Source: Streptomyces rugosispiralis
Lineage (GTDB): Bacteria; Actinomycetota; Actinomycetes; Streptomycetales; Streptomycetaceae
Direction of reading: 5' to 3'
Assembly (NCBI RefSeq): GCF_024505145.1
Contig: NZ_JANIAA010000008.1
Span: 124,001-188,000 of the forward strand
DNA length: 64,000 nucleotides
The notes beneath the pieces were generated by a model. The model was not told the DNA's origin, did no database searches, and was given only the letters and a program-made list of their open reading frames with translations. The translations under genes were made by a program, and so were the position numbers. Shown here piece after piece: positions 23,213-32,393 of the stretch. How positions within the stretch are numbered: the stretch's first letter is position 1; each line of letters begins with the position of its first letter.

Positions 23213-26077
23213 TCACACAGCCCCTTCGCGGCCTCCGAGGACCGCGCGGAGGCCGCGGTCGCGCGTGACCGCGATGGGGCCGTCGGTGTCGGTTCGCAGC
23301 ACGGCGGCGCCCTGGGCTCGCAGGGCGCCGATGGTGCGGGGCGAGGGATGGCCGTAGGGGTTGTCGGCGCCGCAGGAGATCAAGGCCAGGCGGGGGCTGA
23401 GGCGTCGGAGCAGCTGTGGATCCTGGTAGGCCGAGCCATGGTGGGCGACCTTGAGCACGTCGATCTCGGGGAGGGCCGGGTGGGTCGTCAGCAGGGCTTG
23501 CTGGGCGGGGGGTTCGAGGTCGCCCAGGAGGAGCAGGGTCAGGCCCGCCGTGCGGACGAGGAGGGTGACGCTTGCGTCGTTCGGGCCCTCGGTCGCGGCC
23601 GGGGCGGGTGGCTGGGCGGGCCAGAGGACCTGCCAGGACAACGGGCCGAAGCGTCGCCGTTCCTCTGGCCGCGCCGGGACGACCGGGATATGCGCCGACC
23701 GGGCCTCGCGGCGTACGAACGCGGCCTGGCCCGGTGGTTCTTCCAGGGCGGTCGTCTCGATCGCGCCGACCGCGCGGCCGCGTAACGCACCGGTCAGCCC
23801 GGCCACGTGATCGGCGTGGAAGTGGGTCAGGATCAGGAGCGGGATCCGGACGATGCCCAGGGCGCGCAGACAGCGGTCGACGGCTTGTGGCTCGGGGCCG
23901 GTGTCCACGACGACGGCCGTTCCGGGGCCCGCGGCCAGGACCAGGGCGTCGCCCTGGCCCACATCGCACGCCACCATCCGCCAACCGGGCGGTGGCCAGC
24001 CGGTGAGGACCCGGGCCAGGGGTGCAGGGCGTACGACGGCCAGCAGCACCAGCAGCGCGCATCCGGCGCACAGCAGGCGGTGGCGCAGCAGTCGGCGGCC
24101 CGCGAGGACCACGGCCAGGGTGACGGCGGCCAGCAGGAGCGCACCGGTCCAGCCGTCCGGCCAGTCCGCCTCGGCTCCGGGCAGTGCCGCGCCGGTGCGG
24201 GCCACCTGGGCGATCCACTCGGCGGGCCAGCCCGCCGGCCAGGCGATCCACTGGGCGAGCGGCGGTGCGACGGCGGCTGCCGCGAGCGCGGCGAAGCCGA
24301 GGGTGGTGGCGGGGGCTACCGCCACTTCGGCGATGAGATTGCAGGGGATCGCCACCAGGCTCACTCGCGCGGCCATCACCACGACGACCGGTGCGCAGAC
24401 CGCCTGGGCCGCGGCGGCGGCCGCCAGCGCCTCGGCCACTCGGGGTGGCATGCCACGGCGCTGGAGGGCCGCGCTCCACCCCGGCGCGATGGTGAGCAGG
24501 GCGCCGGTGGCCAGCACGGAGAGCAGGAAGCCATAGCTCCGGGCCAGCCAGGGGTCGTAGAGCACCAGGGTGAGGACGGCGGCGGCCAGGGCCGGGAGCA
24601 GGGAGCGACGGCGGCCGGTGCCGAGGGCGAGCAGCGTGATCAGCCCGCAGGCGGCGGCACGCAGCACACTGGGCTCAGGTCTGCAGACGACGACGAAGGC
24701 GAGCGTGAGCCCGCCGCCGAGGAGGGCGGTGGTCCGCAGCCGGATGCCGAGCGCGCCCGCGAGACCGCGCCGTTCGGCACGCCCGGCCAGCTGCGGCGGG
24801 CCCGTGAGCAGTGCGAGCACCAGCGTCAGATTGCTGCCGGAGACGGCCATGAGGTGCAGCATGTCCGTGGCCCGGAACGCCTCGTCCAACTCGGGCGGCA
24901 CCCGTGAGGTGTCCCCCACGACCAGCGCCGGAAGGAGCGCCCGTGCGTCCGGGGAGAGCCCGTCGGTCGCGGTGCGCAGCCCGGCGCGCAGCCGCCCGGC
25001 CAGCCGCTGGACCGCGCTGGGCGGGCCCGTGACCTTCGGGGGCCCGCTGCTGACGCGCACTACGGCCGCGATCCGGTCCCCGTCGCGCAGCGGGGGCGCC
25101 AGACGGCCGTGGACGCGCAGACGTGTGGACGGCAGCAGCCCGAGCCAGGCGGTCCGCTCTTTGCCGGACCTGGGGTGGACCGTGACCAGGACGGGCGTGC
25201 GGGTGGAGGTCACGGTGCCGCCAGGGCCGGTGACCCTATCCGCCTCCGCCTCCAGGACCACGGACGCCGGCGCGAGCGCCGAGCCCCGCACCCGTGGCCG
25301 AGTGAGCCGCGGGTCCCCCGTGACCGTCACCTCGGCGGTGGCCTCCGCGTACTCCCGGGCGAGTGCGGGGAGGGGGCCGCGGCGTACGTCCGCGCCGTGC
25401 AGCCCGGCGACCGCCCCCGCGGCGGCCCCGCACAACAGCGACGCGGCGATCGCTCCCGCCATACGGCGCCCACGCCACATGGCGACGCGTGGTGGTGAAG
25501 TGGCTTGCTGCCCCGACGCGTTGCGGCCATCGCCAAGGCCCGGCCGCCTGCGGGCCGCGGGCACGGCGTCTGGCGAACGTCCGGCGACCGCCCCAGCCCT
25601 GCGGCGTCCACGCCGCGCGACGGTACGCGGCGGCGGCGCGGCTTGCTCGGCCGGCACGTTGTGGCTATCCCCGTGGGGCCTCGGCGCGGCATGGGGTGGC
25701 CCGTCGGCATTCGACGTGCGCCCACGCTGCCGAGGCGCGGCGCCGCGCGGCCGCGGTGCGGTGGAGTCGCGCGTGCCCCGGTCGTCCGGTCCGTGTTGGG
25801 AGCGCGGGGTGCCGCGTTGTCGGCCGTCCGGTGTCGGGGCTCGTCGGCGGATCCGGAGGAGCAGGGCCGCCGCCACGAGGGTGGCTGCCGTGCAGACGAG
25901 GGCCACCGTCAGGGGTGGTGCGTCCAGGGCCAGAGCCGCGGCTGCCCAGGCGGCCAGGGCCGGGGGTACGAGGCGGAGGTCGGGTGGGCCTTCCTGGCGA
26001 GGGTGTGACGCACCGCGCGGGGAGGCGGCGGCCGCGTGGACCGGGGCGCGGGTGCGTGGGGGCGGTGCGGACGTCAT
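23213..26077 (-). CDS. comEC: ComEC/Rec2-family DNA-uptake channel protein
   Basis: Polytopic membrane protein of the competence family, thought to form the channel carrying single-stranded DNA across the membrane. 954 residues. The ComEC competence domain spans about residues 360-620 (LMAVSGSNLTLVLALLTG and many hydrophobic helices). A C-terminal MBL domain has LTHFHADHVAGLTG near residue 750 and later ligands (LKVAHHGSAYQDP). Between the first helices lies an unusual Arg/Pro-rich low-complexity stretch (about residues 65-200) containing an internal duplication. The start overlaps the comEA stop by 4 bp. Natural competence in Streptomyces is not established, so the role is inferred. Confidence 0.93.
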   Translation of the reverse strand: MTSAPPPRTRAPVHAAAASPRGASHPRQEGPPDLRLVPPALAAWAAAALALDAPPLTVALVCTAATLVAAALLLRIRRRAPTPDGRQRGTPRSQHGPDDRGTRDSTAPRPRGAAPRQRGRTSNADGPPHAAPRPHGDSHNVPAEQAAPPPRTVARRGRRRAGAVAGRSPDAVPAARRRPGLGDGRNASGQQATSPPRVAMWRGRRMAGAIAASLLCGAAAGAVAGLHGADVRRGPLPALAREYAEATAEVTVTGDPRLTRPRVRGSALAPASVVLEAEADRVTGPGGTVTSTRTPVLVTVHPRSGKERTAWLGLLPSTRLRVHGRLAPPLRDGDRIAAVVRVSSGPPKVTGPPSAVQRLAGRLRAGLRTATDGLSPDARALLPALVVGDTSRVPPELDEAFRATDMLHLMAVSGSNLTLVLALLTGPPQLAGRAERRGLAGALGIRLRTTALLGGGLTLAFVVVCRPEPSVLRAAACGLITLLALGTGRRRSLLPALAAAVLTLVLYDPWLARSYGFLLSVLATGALLTIAPGWSAALQRRGMPPRVAEALAAAAAAQAVCAPVVVVMAARVSLVAIPCNLIAEVAVAPATTLGFAALAAAAVAPPLAQWIAWPAGWPAEWIAQVARTGAALPGAEADWPDGWTGALLLAAVTLAVVLAGRRLLRHRLLCAGCALLVLLAVVRPAPLARVLTGWPPPGWRMVACDVGQGDALVLAAGPGTAVVVDTGPEPQAVDRCLRALGIVRIPLLILTHFHADHVAGLTGALRGRAVGAIETTALEEPPGQAAFVRREARSAHIPVVPARPEERRRFGPLSWQVLWPAQPPAPAATEGPNDASVTLLVRTAGLTLLLLGDLEPPAQQALLTTHPALPEIDVLKVAHHGSAYQDPQLLRRLSPRLALISCGADNPYGHPSPRTIGALRAQGAAVLRTDTDGPIAVTRDRGLRAVLGGREGAV
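25448..25672. repeat. Imperfect ~136-bp tandem duplication within comEC
   Basis: The stretch from about 25448 (CGCCCACGCC ... GTGGCTTGCTG ... GCGTTGCGGCCATCGCC) recurs, diverged, from about 25584 (CGTCCACGCC ... GCGGCTTGCTC ... ACGTTGTGGCTATCCCC). At protein level PPRTVARRGRRRAGAVAG mirrors PPRVAMWRGRRMAGAIAA. Confidence 0.6.
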
Positions 26078-27300
26078 GGCTGGACCAGCGGGCGCAGATC
26101 GGCGAACCGGCGCTCGCCGATGCCGTTCACCTCGCGGAGTTCATCGATGGAGCGGAAACCTCCGTGCTGGGTGCGGTAGTCGATGATGTGCCGGGCCAGG
26201 ACGGGGCCGACGCCCGGGAGGGTGTCGAGCTGTTCGGCGGTCGCGGAGTTGAGGCTGATCGAGCCACCGGGTGCACCCGGTCCGGCCGGTGCGATGGGTG
26301 CGTTTGGCCCGGTGGGTGCGTTGGGTGCGGTGGGTGCGGTGGGTGCGTTGGGTGCGAGCGAGCCACCGGCCGCCGCGCCCGGCGCCGGTAGTCCGGCCGC
26401 GGGGGCGCCGACCACGATCTGTTCCCCGTCCACCAGCGGGCGGGCGCGGTTCAGCGCGTTCAGGTCGGCGCCCGGCCGTACCCCGCCCGCCGCTTCCAGG
26501 GCATCGGCGACCCTCGACCCGGGCGGCAGTTCGCGCAGGCCGGGGCGGCGGACCTTGCCCGTCACATCCACCACGACCTTCCGGCCGCCGCCGGGCGGAG
26601 CGAGCTGCCCGCCCGGCGTCGGGCCGGGCTCGGACGGCGCGGCGCGTGGAGGCTCCGGGTCCGGGGCGCGCACGGTCTGGGGACGGCCGGTCCAGAAGTG
26701 GTAGGCCGCGAAGGCCACCGCGGTGAGCAGGGCGACCGCCAGGGCGGCGACCGTCTTCAGCTCCATTCCGCAGCGCAGCTGAAGCCACAACGGCAGCCGC
26801 TCGCGCAGGGCCAGCCCTGCCCGGTCGCGCCTGCGCAGCGGAGCGTTCTCGGACGCGTTCTCGGACGCGTTCTCAGGCCCCTCCGCGCGCCCGTCCTCAT
26901 GCCCGTCCTCGGGCGGCTCCTCGCGCCCGTCCTCAGCCCCCTTTTCTGGCCGCTCCTTTTCTGGCCGCTCCTTTTCGGGCCGCTCCTCGTTCCATACCTC
27001 CTCCGCCGCCGCCACAGCCGAGCCCGCGACGCCCTTCGGTCCGTCCCTGCTGCCCAGAGCGGTGGATCCGACCGCCACCGGGGGCCCCGGGGGCGCCGAC
27101 GAGACCGTGGCGAAGAGCGCCGCCGCGCGGCTCGCGCGTGAAGATGCGGCCGCGTGCGTCCGGCCGTGAGCGCTGCGGTGGCGGCTTCCGGAACCCACCA
27201 GACCCATCCCCGACGACGGGCGTGGACGGCGGCCCGCACCGCCGTCGCGACGACGGCCGCGCTCCGGACCCGTGGTTACTGTGCGTGATCGTGACCTCAT
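26074..27300 (-). CDS. comEA: ComEA family helix-hairpin-helix DNA-binding protein
   Basis: Membrane-anchored double-stranded-DNA receptor of the competence family. From ATG 27300 it has 408 residues: a long disordered cytoplasmic segment with EKERPEKERPEK repeats, one transmembrane helix at about residues 178-204 (LKTVAALAVALLTAVAFAAYHF), an SLBB domain (VVDVTGKVRRPGLRELPPGSRV), an Ala/Pro/Asn spacer (NAPTAPTAPNAPTGPNAP), and C-terminal HhH motifs (LNSATAEQLDTLPGVGPVLA; SIDELREVNGIGERRFADL). The start is uncertain: AGGTGG sits very close to the ATG. comEC follows with a 4-bp overlap. Confidence 0.88.
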   Translation of the reverse strand: MRSRSRTVTTGPERGRRRDGGAGRRPRPSSGMGLVGSGSRHRSAHGRTHAAASSRASRAAALFATVSSAPPGPPVAVGSTALGSRDGPKGVAGSAVAAAEEVWNEERPEKERPEKERPEKGAEDGREEPPEDGHEDGRAEGPENASENASENAPLRRRDRAGLALRERLPLWLQLRCGMELKTVAALAVALLTAVAFAAYHFWTGRPQTVRAPDPEPPRAAPSEPGPTPGGQLAPPGGGRKVVVDVTGKVRRPGLRELPPGSRVADALEAAGGVRPGADLNALNRARPLVDGEQIVVGAPAAGLPAPGAAAGGSLAPNAPTAPTAPNAPTGPNAPIAPAGPGAPGGSISLNSATAEQLDTLPGVGPVLARHIIDYRTQHGGFRSIDELREVNGIGERRFADLRPLVQP

Positions 27301-27351
27301 GCCACCTGACGGTAGACACACGCGGCCGATCGCGCCGATCCGCCTCAATTT

Positions 27352-27379
27352 CCGGGGATAACTCCCGTGTTGTGGACAA
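27352..27379 (-). promoter_or_regulatory. DnaA-box-like pair upstream of comEA
   Basis: The minus strand carries TTGTCCACA (27371-27379), the preferred Streptomyces DnaA box, and TTATCCCCGG at 27352-27361. The first is also the core of GTTGTGGACAAC, a 12-bp inverted repeat. They lie 50-80 bases upstream of the comEA start. No oriC context is present, so this would be an outlying box. Confidence 0.4.
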
Positions 27380-27420
27380 CTCCGTCACCCCGCCGGGTGA
27401 AGAGCCTCCCCCACCCTCCG

Positions 27421-28266
27421 CTACCGCGGAGAGACCACCGCCCCCAGCAGCCCCGGCCCGGTGTGCGCCCCGATCACCGCGCCCACCTCGCTCACATACA
27501 GCTCCGCCAGCCCCGGCACCCGCTCCCGCAGCCGTTCCGCGAGCGCCGCCGCCCGTTCGCCCGCCGCCAGGTGCTGCACCGCGATGTCCACCGGGCTCCG
27601 GCCGGCCCGCTCCACCACGATCTCCTCGAGCCGGGCGATGGCCTTCGAAGCGGTGCGGACCTTCTCCCGCAGCTCGATCCGCCCCTCGTCGAGCTGGAGC
27701 AGCGGTTTGACCGCGAGTGCCGAGCCGAGCAGGGCCTGGGCCGCGCCGATGCGGCCGCCGCGCCGCAGATAGTCGAGGGTGTCGACGTAGAAGTAGGCGG
27801 CCGTGCCGTCGGCCCGCTTCTCCGCCGCAGCCACGGCCTCGTCCAGCGTGCCGCCGCCCTCCGCCGTCTCGGCCGCCGCCAGCGCGCAGAAGCCGAGCGC
27901 CATCGCGACCATTCCGCTGTCCACCACCCGCACCGGAACGGGCGCGTCCTGCGCCGCGAGCACCGCCGCGTCGTAGGTGCCGGAGAACTCGGCCGACAGA
28001 TGCAGGGAGACGATGCCCGTCGCGCCCTCCTCGGCGGCGGCCCGGTAGGCGGCCGCGAACATCTCCGGGCTGGGCCGGGACGTCGTCACCGGCTTCCGCT
28101 TCTGCAGCGCCTGAGCGAGGGACCGGGCCGAGATCTCGGTGCCCTCCTCAAGGGCCCGGTCTCCGAGCACCACCGTCAGCGGCACGGCGGTGATGCGGTG
28201 CCGCTCCATCGCATCCTGCGGCAAGTACGCCGTGGAATCGGTCACGATCGCGACATGGCGGGACAT
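27421..28266 (-). CDS. DegV family fatty-acid-binding protein
   Basis: 281-residue two-domain DegV/FakB-like protein that binds a fatty acid in a buried pocket; FakB homologues present fatty acids to the kinase FakA. The DegV signature VTDSTAYLP is at residues 6-14, SAEFSGTYDAAVLAA forms the carboxylate-binding loop, and RVVDSGMVAMALGF and GGRIGAAQALLG follow. Start ATG 28266 (MSRHVAIVTDST) fits the family, although no Shine-Dalgarno sequence is visible. No fakA-like gene is in the window, so the acceptor kinase is unknown. Confidence 0.9.
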   Translation of the reverse strand: MSRHVAIVTDSTAYLPQDAMERHRITAVPLTVVLGDRALEEGTEISARSLAQALQKRKPVTTSRPSPEMFAAAYRAAAEEGATGIVSLHLSAEFSGTYDAAVLAAQDAPVPVRVVDSGMVAMALGFCALAAAETAEGGGTLDEAVAAAEKRADGTAAYFYVDTLDYLRRGGRIGAAQALLGSALAVKPLLQLDEGRIELREKVRTASKAIARLEEIVVERAGRSPVDIAVQHLAAGERAAALAERLRERVPGLAELYVSEVGAVIGAHTGPGLLGAVVSPR

Positions 28267-28386
28267 GACTGGGAGGTTATCGGGGGATGGCGCCTGCCGA
28301 CAGCGCGACCCCTCCGGATGATCAATTGCCTTGCCGATCATGCCCTGTTCAGACGTGACTCAGATCCTGTTCTCAGACCGGATTCG

Positions 28387-28466
28387 TTACGGGATTACGG
28401 GATTACGGGATTGCGGGGTTACGGGCTTCCGGGTTCCCGGAGTTCCGGGGTTCCGGGGTTCCCGGG
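28387..28466. repeat. 8-bp tandem repeat, ten units, upstream of degV
   Basis: A strict 8-bp period of TT(A/C/G)CGGGN: three exact TTACGGGA units, then TTGCGGGG, TTACGGGC, TTCCGGGT, a drifted unit, and two exact TTCCGGGG. It fills the end of the gap between the downstream membrane-protein gene and degV; 8 is not a multiple of 3 and the stretch is non-coding. Confidence 0.9.
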
Positions 28467-28469
28467 GCG

Positions 28470-29255
28470 TCAGGCCGTGTTCTCGGGACGTGGGGACTGC
28501 TGCCAGGGCTTCTTCTGCCACGGCTGGGGCTCCGTATTCCCCCTCGCCCCGAGCGGCGGCCGGGGCGGCTCCGGCGCCTGCCCCGCCCCGGACCCCGATC
28601 GCGTCCCCGCCCCGGACCCCGATCGCGACCCTGCCCCAGGTCCAGGTCGTGAACCCGCCTCCGGCCCAGGTCGTGAACCCGCCTCGGGCGCCGCCGACGG
28701 CTCGTCCGGCTCCACCGCCGTCCAGTGCCGCAGCGCCCCCGCCTCCATCTCGATCTCGCGCCCCAGCGAGTCCAGATCGTCATGCGCGAACCGATGCGAC
28801 CGCTCCTGCACCGCCCAGCGCAGCGAGTCGGCCGAGTGGGTGATCCGCTGCGTACGCTCCCGCATCTCGGGCAGCAGGGCGGCGAGCCGGGACCTGTCGG
28901 GCTCCTGCTCCAGCCGCTTCAGATCCGCTTCCAGGTCCAGCGCATGGCCACTCAGCCGCTGGAACAGGCCCAACGACTCCGACAGGGACCGGTCTTGCGG
29001 GGCGGCCGCCTGCAGCGCCTGCCCGGTGGCGCGCATCGAGCCGCGCAGGGAGAGCCGCAGCTGGGCGAGCTCACCGGCCGCGCCGGGCTGCGCGAGCTGC
29101 CGGGCCCGGAGTCTGGTCTCCTCCACCGTGACGCGGGCCTGGTGCACCGTACGGTCGATACCGCGCTTGGCCGCCCTGACCCCACGGACGACCCCATAGA
29201 CCCCGGCCAGCATGATCAGGACGAAAAGCGTCAACAGGATCCAGATGGCTTCCAT
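28470..29255 (-). CDS. Single-pass membrane protein with coiled-coil region
   Basis: 261 residues, function not recognised. One N-terminal transmembrane helix (residues 3-24, AIWILLTLFVLIMLAGVYGVV), then a basic stretch and a long helical, probably coiled-coil region to about residue 175 (LRARQLAQPG ... LEADLKRLEQEPDRSRLAALLPEMRERT, cited in parts). The C-terminal tail consists of AGSRPGPEAGSRPGPGAGSRSGSGAG repeats (in pieces) and a QPWQKKPWQQSPRP end. CAAGGAG stands 5 bases upstream of the ATG, a strong start. Conserved position before leuS in Streptomyces suggests a core role, unknown. Confidence 0.8.
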   Translation of the reverse strand: MEAIWILLTLFVLIMLAGVYGVVRGVRAAKRGIDRTVHQARVTVEETRLRARQLAQPGAAGELAQLRLSLRGSMRATGQALQAAAPQDRSLSESLGLFQRLSGHALDLEADLKRLEQEPDRSRLAALLPEMRERTQRITHSADSLRWAVQERSHRFAHDDLDSLGREIEMEAGALRHWTAVEPDEPSAAPEAGSRPGPEAGSRPGPGAGSRSGSGAGTRSGSGAGQAPEPPRPPLGARGNTEPQPWQKKPWQQSPRPENTA

Positions 29256-29373
29256 GTGCGCTCCTTGGGGCGGCGGTCACGGCACGGTGGCGGTCGTCCT
29301 CTCAGCGTAAACGCGCCGGGCGGGTCAGAGGTTCCTGACGAACCCCCAACCCGCCCGCGGGTGGAAAAGCCGA

Positions 29374-32250
29374 TCAGGCCGGAACGATGTTCACCAGCTT
29401 CGGCGCTCGCACGATGACCTTACGGATGCCGGCGCCGTTCAGCGCCGCCACGACCGCCGGGTCGCCCAGGGCCAGCGCCTCCAGCTCCTCGTCGGAGACC
29501 GAGGGCGCGACCTCCAGCCGGGCCTTGACCTTGCCCTTGACCTGCACCACACAGGTGACGGTCTCGTCCACGACGTACTCCGGATCGGCGACCGGGAAGG
29601 GCTCGTGGACGACCGACCCGGAGTGGCCCAGCCTGCGCCACAGCTCCTCCGCGACATGCGGGGCCAGCGGCGAGATCAGCAGCACCAGCCCCTCGGCCAC
29701 CGGGCGGGGCACCTCGCGCACCTTGGTGACGTGGTTGTTCAGCTCGGTGATCTTGGCGATGGCGGTGTTGAAGCGCAGGCCCTCCATGTCCTGCCGGACG
29801 CCGTCGATCGCCTTGTGCAGGGCGCGCAGCGTCGCCTCGTCCGGCTCGGTGTCGACGACGGTGACCTCTCCGGTGCCCTCGTCGACGACATTGCGCCACA
29901 GCCGCTGCAGCAGCCGGTACTGGCCGACGACCGCCCGGGTGTCCCAGGGCCGCGAGACGTCCAGCGGACCCATGGCCATCTCGTACAGCCGCAGCGTGTC
30001 GGCCCCGTACTCGGCGCAGATCTCGTCCGGCGTGACGGCGTTCTTCAGGGACTTGCCCATCTTGCCCAGCAGCCGGGAGACCTTCTCGCCGTTGTACCAG
30101 TAGGCGCCGTCCCGCTCCTCGACCTCGGCGGCCGGGACGGCGATACCGCGGCTGTCCCGGTAGACATACGCCTGGATCATGCCCTGGTTGTACAGCTTGT
30201 GGAACGGCTCGACCGAGGAGACATGGCCCAGGTCGAACAGCACCTTGGACCAGAACCGGGCGTACAGCAGATGCAGCACCGCGTGCTCGGCGCCGCCCAC
30301 GTACAGGTCGACACCGCCGTGCGGCTGCCCCTCGCGCGGCCCCATCCAGTAGCGCTCGGTCCCGGGGTCGACCAGCCGCTCGCTGTTGTGCGGGTCCAGG
30401 TAGCGCAGCTCGTACCAGCAGGAGCCGGCCCAGTTGGGCATGGTGTTGGTCTCGCGGCGGAACGGCCGCGGCCCGCGTCCGTCGCCCAGGTCCAGCACCA
30501 CGTTGACCCACTCCTCGTTCCGGGACAGCGGGGTCTCCGGGGAGGTGTCGGAGTCGTCCGGGTCGAAGGTGCGCGGCGAGTAGTCCTCGACCTCGGGCAG
30601 TTCCAGGGGCAGCATCGACTCGGGCAGGGAGTGGGCCACGCCCTCCTCGTCGTAGACGATCGGGAAGGGCTCGCCCCAGTAGCGCTGGCGGCTGAACAGC
30701 CAGTCGCGCAGCCGGTAGTTGACGGTGCCCTCGCCGATGGAGCGGGACTCCAGCCACTCGGTGATGCGCGCCTTGGCCTCGACGACGCCCAGCCCGTCCA
30801 GCGATACGGACTCCCCCGTCGAGTTGACGATCTTCGCGTCGTACGAGGCGAAGGCGTCGTCCCAGGTGGACGGGTCGGTGCCGCGATCGTCCGAGGGCTC
30901 GACGACGCAGCGCATGGGCAGCTCGAAGGCGCGGGCGAAGGCGAAGTCACGGCTGTCGTGGGCCGGGACGGCCATGATCGCGCCGGTGCCGTAGCCCATC
31001 AGGACGTAGTCGGCGATGAAGACCGGCACCCGGTCGCCACTGACCGGGTTGACGGCGTAGGCGCCGGTGAAGACGCCGGTCTTCTCCTTGACCTCGGCCT
31101 GCCGCTCGACGTCGGACTTGGCCGCGGCCTGCTTGCGGTAGGCGTCGACGGCCTGGGCCGGGGTGGTGTGGCCGCCGGTCCAGGCGTCGCGGGTGCCCTC
31201 GGGCCAGACGGCCGGAACGATCTCGTCCACCAGGCCGTGCTCGGGCGCCAGGACCATGTAGGTGGCGCCGAACAGGGTGTCCTGGCGGGTGGTGAAGATC
31301 GTGATCCTGGCTTCGGGGTGCTCGGCCACCGGGAAGTCGACCCGGGCGCCCTCGCTGCGGCCGATCCAGTTGCGCTGCTGCAGCTTGATGGCCTCGGGCC
31401 AGTCCAGCTCGTCCAGGTCGTCCAGCAGCCGGTCGGCGTAGGCGGTGATGCGCATGTTCCACTGGCGCAGCTTGGCCTTGAAGACCGGGAAGTTGCCGCG
31501 CTCGGAGCGGCCGTCCGCGGTGACCTCCTCGTTGGCCAGCACGGTGCCCAGGCCGGGGCACCAGTTGACGGGCGCGTCGGAGGCGTAGGCCAGGCGGTAG
31601 TCGCCCAGGATGTCGGCGCGCTCGGACTCGGTCAGCTCGGCCCAGGGGCGGCCGTCGGGGGTGGTGCGCTCACCGGAGGCGAACCGCTGGACCAGGGTCT
31701 CGATGGGGCGCGCCGTCCTCGCCTCCGGGTCGTACCAGGAGTTGAAGATCTGCAGGAAGATCCACTGGGTCCACTTGTAGTAGTCCGGGTCGATCGTCGC
31801 GAACGAGCGGCGCTTGTCGTGGCCCAGGCCCAGCCGGCGCAGCTGGCGCCGCATGTTCTCGATGTTGGCCTCGGTGCTGACCCGCGGGTGGGTGCCGGTC
31901 TGCACCGCGTACTGCTCGGCGGGCAGGCCGAAGGCGTCGAAACCCAGGGTGTGCAGGACGTTGTGGCCCGTCATGCGGTGGTAGCGGGCGAACACATCGG
32001 TGGCGATGTAGCCCAGCGGATGACCCACGTGCAGTCCCGCGCCCGAGGGGTACGGGAACATGTCCATGACGAACTTCTTGGGCCGGGCGACGGCCTCGGC
32101 GTCGCCGGCCAGGTCACCGCTCGGATTGGGCGCCTCATACGTGCCGTGCGCGTCCCAGAAGTCCTGCCAGCGGGCTTCGATATCGGCGGCCAAGGCGGCC
32201 GTGTAGCGGTGCGGCGCGGCCACCTCGGCCGCGGCGTTGGTCTCGCTCAT
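29374..32250 (-). CDS. leuS: Leucyl-tRNA synthetase
   Basis: Class Ia aminoacyl-tRNA synthetase that charges tRNA-Leu. 958 residues with the HIGH-type motif HVGH at residues 74-77 (PSGAGLHVGHPLGY), an editing CP1 domain (about 250-440, with the conserved LFGATYMVLAPEH), the KMSKS-type loop KMGKS near 728-732, an anticodon-binding domain and a C-terminal LeuS-specific domain (KVIVRAPKLVNIVPA). ATG 32250 is the family start; in-frame codons upstream overlap the leader RNA. Upstream lie a Leu-containing leader peptide and a terminator hairpin, so expression is probably attenuated by charged tRNA-Leu. Confidence 0.97.
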   Translation of the reverse strand: MSETNAAAEVAAPHRYTAALAADIEARWQDFWDAHGTYEAPNPSGDLAGDAEAVARPKKFVMDMFPYPSGAGLHVGHPLGYIATDVFARYHRMTGHNVLHTLGFDAFGLPAEQYAVQTGTHPRVSTEANIENMRRQLRRLGLGHDKRRSFATIDPDYYKWTQWIFLQIFNSWYDPEARTARPIETLVQRFASGERTTPDGRPWAELTESERADILGDYRLAYASDAPVNWCPGLGTVLANEEVTADGRSERGNFPVFKAKLRQWNMRITAYADRLLDDLDELDWPEAIKLQQRNWIGRSEGARVDFPVAEHPEARITIFTTRQDTLFGATYMVLAPEHGLVDEIVPAVWPEGTRDAWTGGHTTPAQAVDAYRKQAAAKSDVERQAEVKEKTGVFTGAYAVNPVSGDRVPVFIADYVLMGYGTGAIMAVPAHDSRDFAFARAFELPMRCVVEPSDDRGTDPSTWDDAFASYDAKIVNSTGESVSLDGLGVVEAKARITEWLESRSIGEGTVNYRLRDWLFSRQRYWGEPFPIVYDEEGVAHSLPESMLPLELPEVEDYSPRTFDPDDSDTSPETPLSRNEEWVNVVLDLGDGRGPRPFRRETNTMPNWAGSCWYELRYLDPHNSERLVDPGTERYWMGPREGQPHGGVDLYVGGAEHAVLHLLYARFWSKVLFDLGHVSSVEPFHKLYNQGMIQAYVYRDSRGIAVPAAEVEERDGAYWYNGEKVSRLLGKMGKSLKNAVTPDEICAEYGADTLRLYEMAMGPLDVSRPWDTRAVVGQYRLLQRLWRNVVDEGTGEVTVVDTEPDEATLRALHKAIDGVRQDMEGLRFNTAIAKITELNNHVTKVREVPRPVAEGLVLLISPLAPHVAEELWRRLGHSGSVVHEPFPVADPEYVVDETVTCVVQVKGKVKARLEVAPSVSDEELEALALGDPAVVAALNGAGIRKVIVRAPKLVNIVPA

Positions 32251-32310
32251 GGTCCTCAAAGCTCCATCGGTCGTCTCTGCCTGCGGCAACGCAGCGGATC
32301 CCTGCTTCCG

Positions 32311-32339
32311 AAACAAAAAGACCCCTCGCACAGGAGGGG
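32311..32339 (-). terminator. Attenuator terminator in the leuS leader
   Basis: On the minus strand CCCCTC-loop-GAGGGG is followed by TCTTTTTGTTT, a classical intrinsic terminator, unusual for its T tract in this genome. It lies 60-90 bases upstream of the leuS ATG and downstream of a leader peptide, so it can only act as an attenuator. Confidence 0.85.
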
Positions 32340-32341
32340 AC

Positions 32342-32393
32342 GCCGCGCTGATGCCGACCGGAGCTGTACTCGGTCGGTACTGATCAGCGCGGC
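32342..32393 (-). promoter_or_regulatory. Leader hairpin spanning the leader-peptide stop codon
   Basis: GCCGCGCTGAT at the end of the leader peptide pairs perfectly (11 bp) with ATCAGCGCGGC just upstream of the terminator, and a nested CCGACCG / CGGTCGG stem lies inside. The ribosome position on the leader peptide would decide whether this stem forms, as in classical attenuators. Confidence 0.75.
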
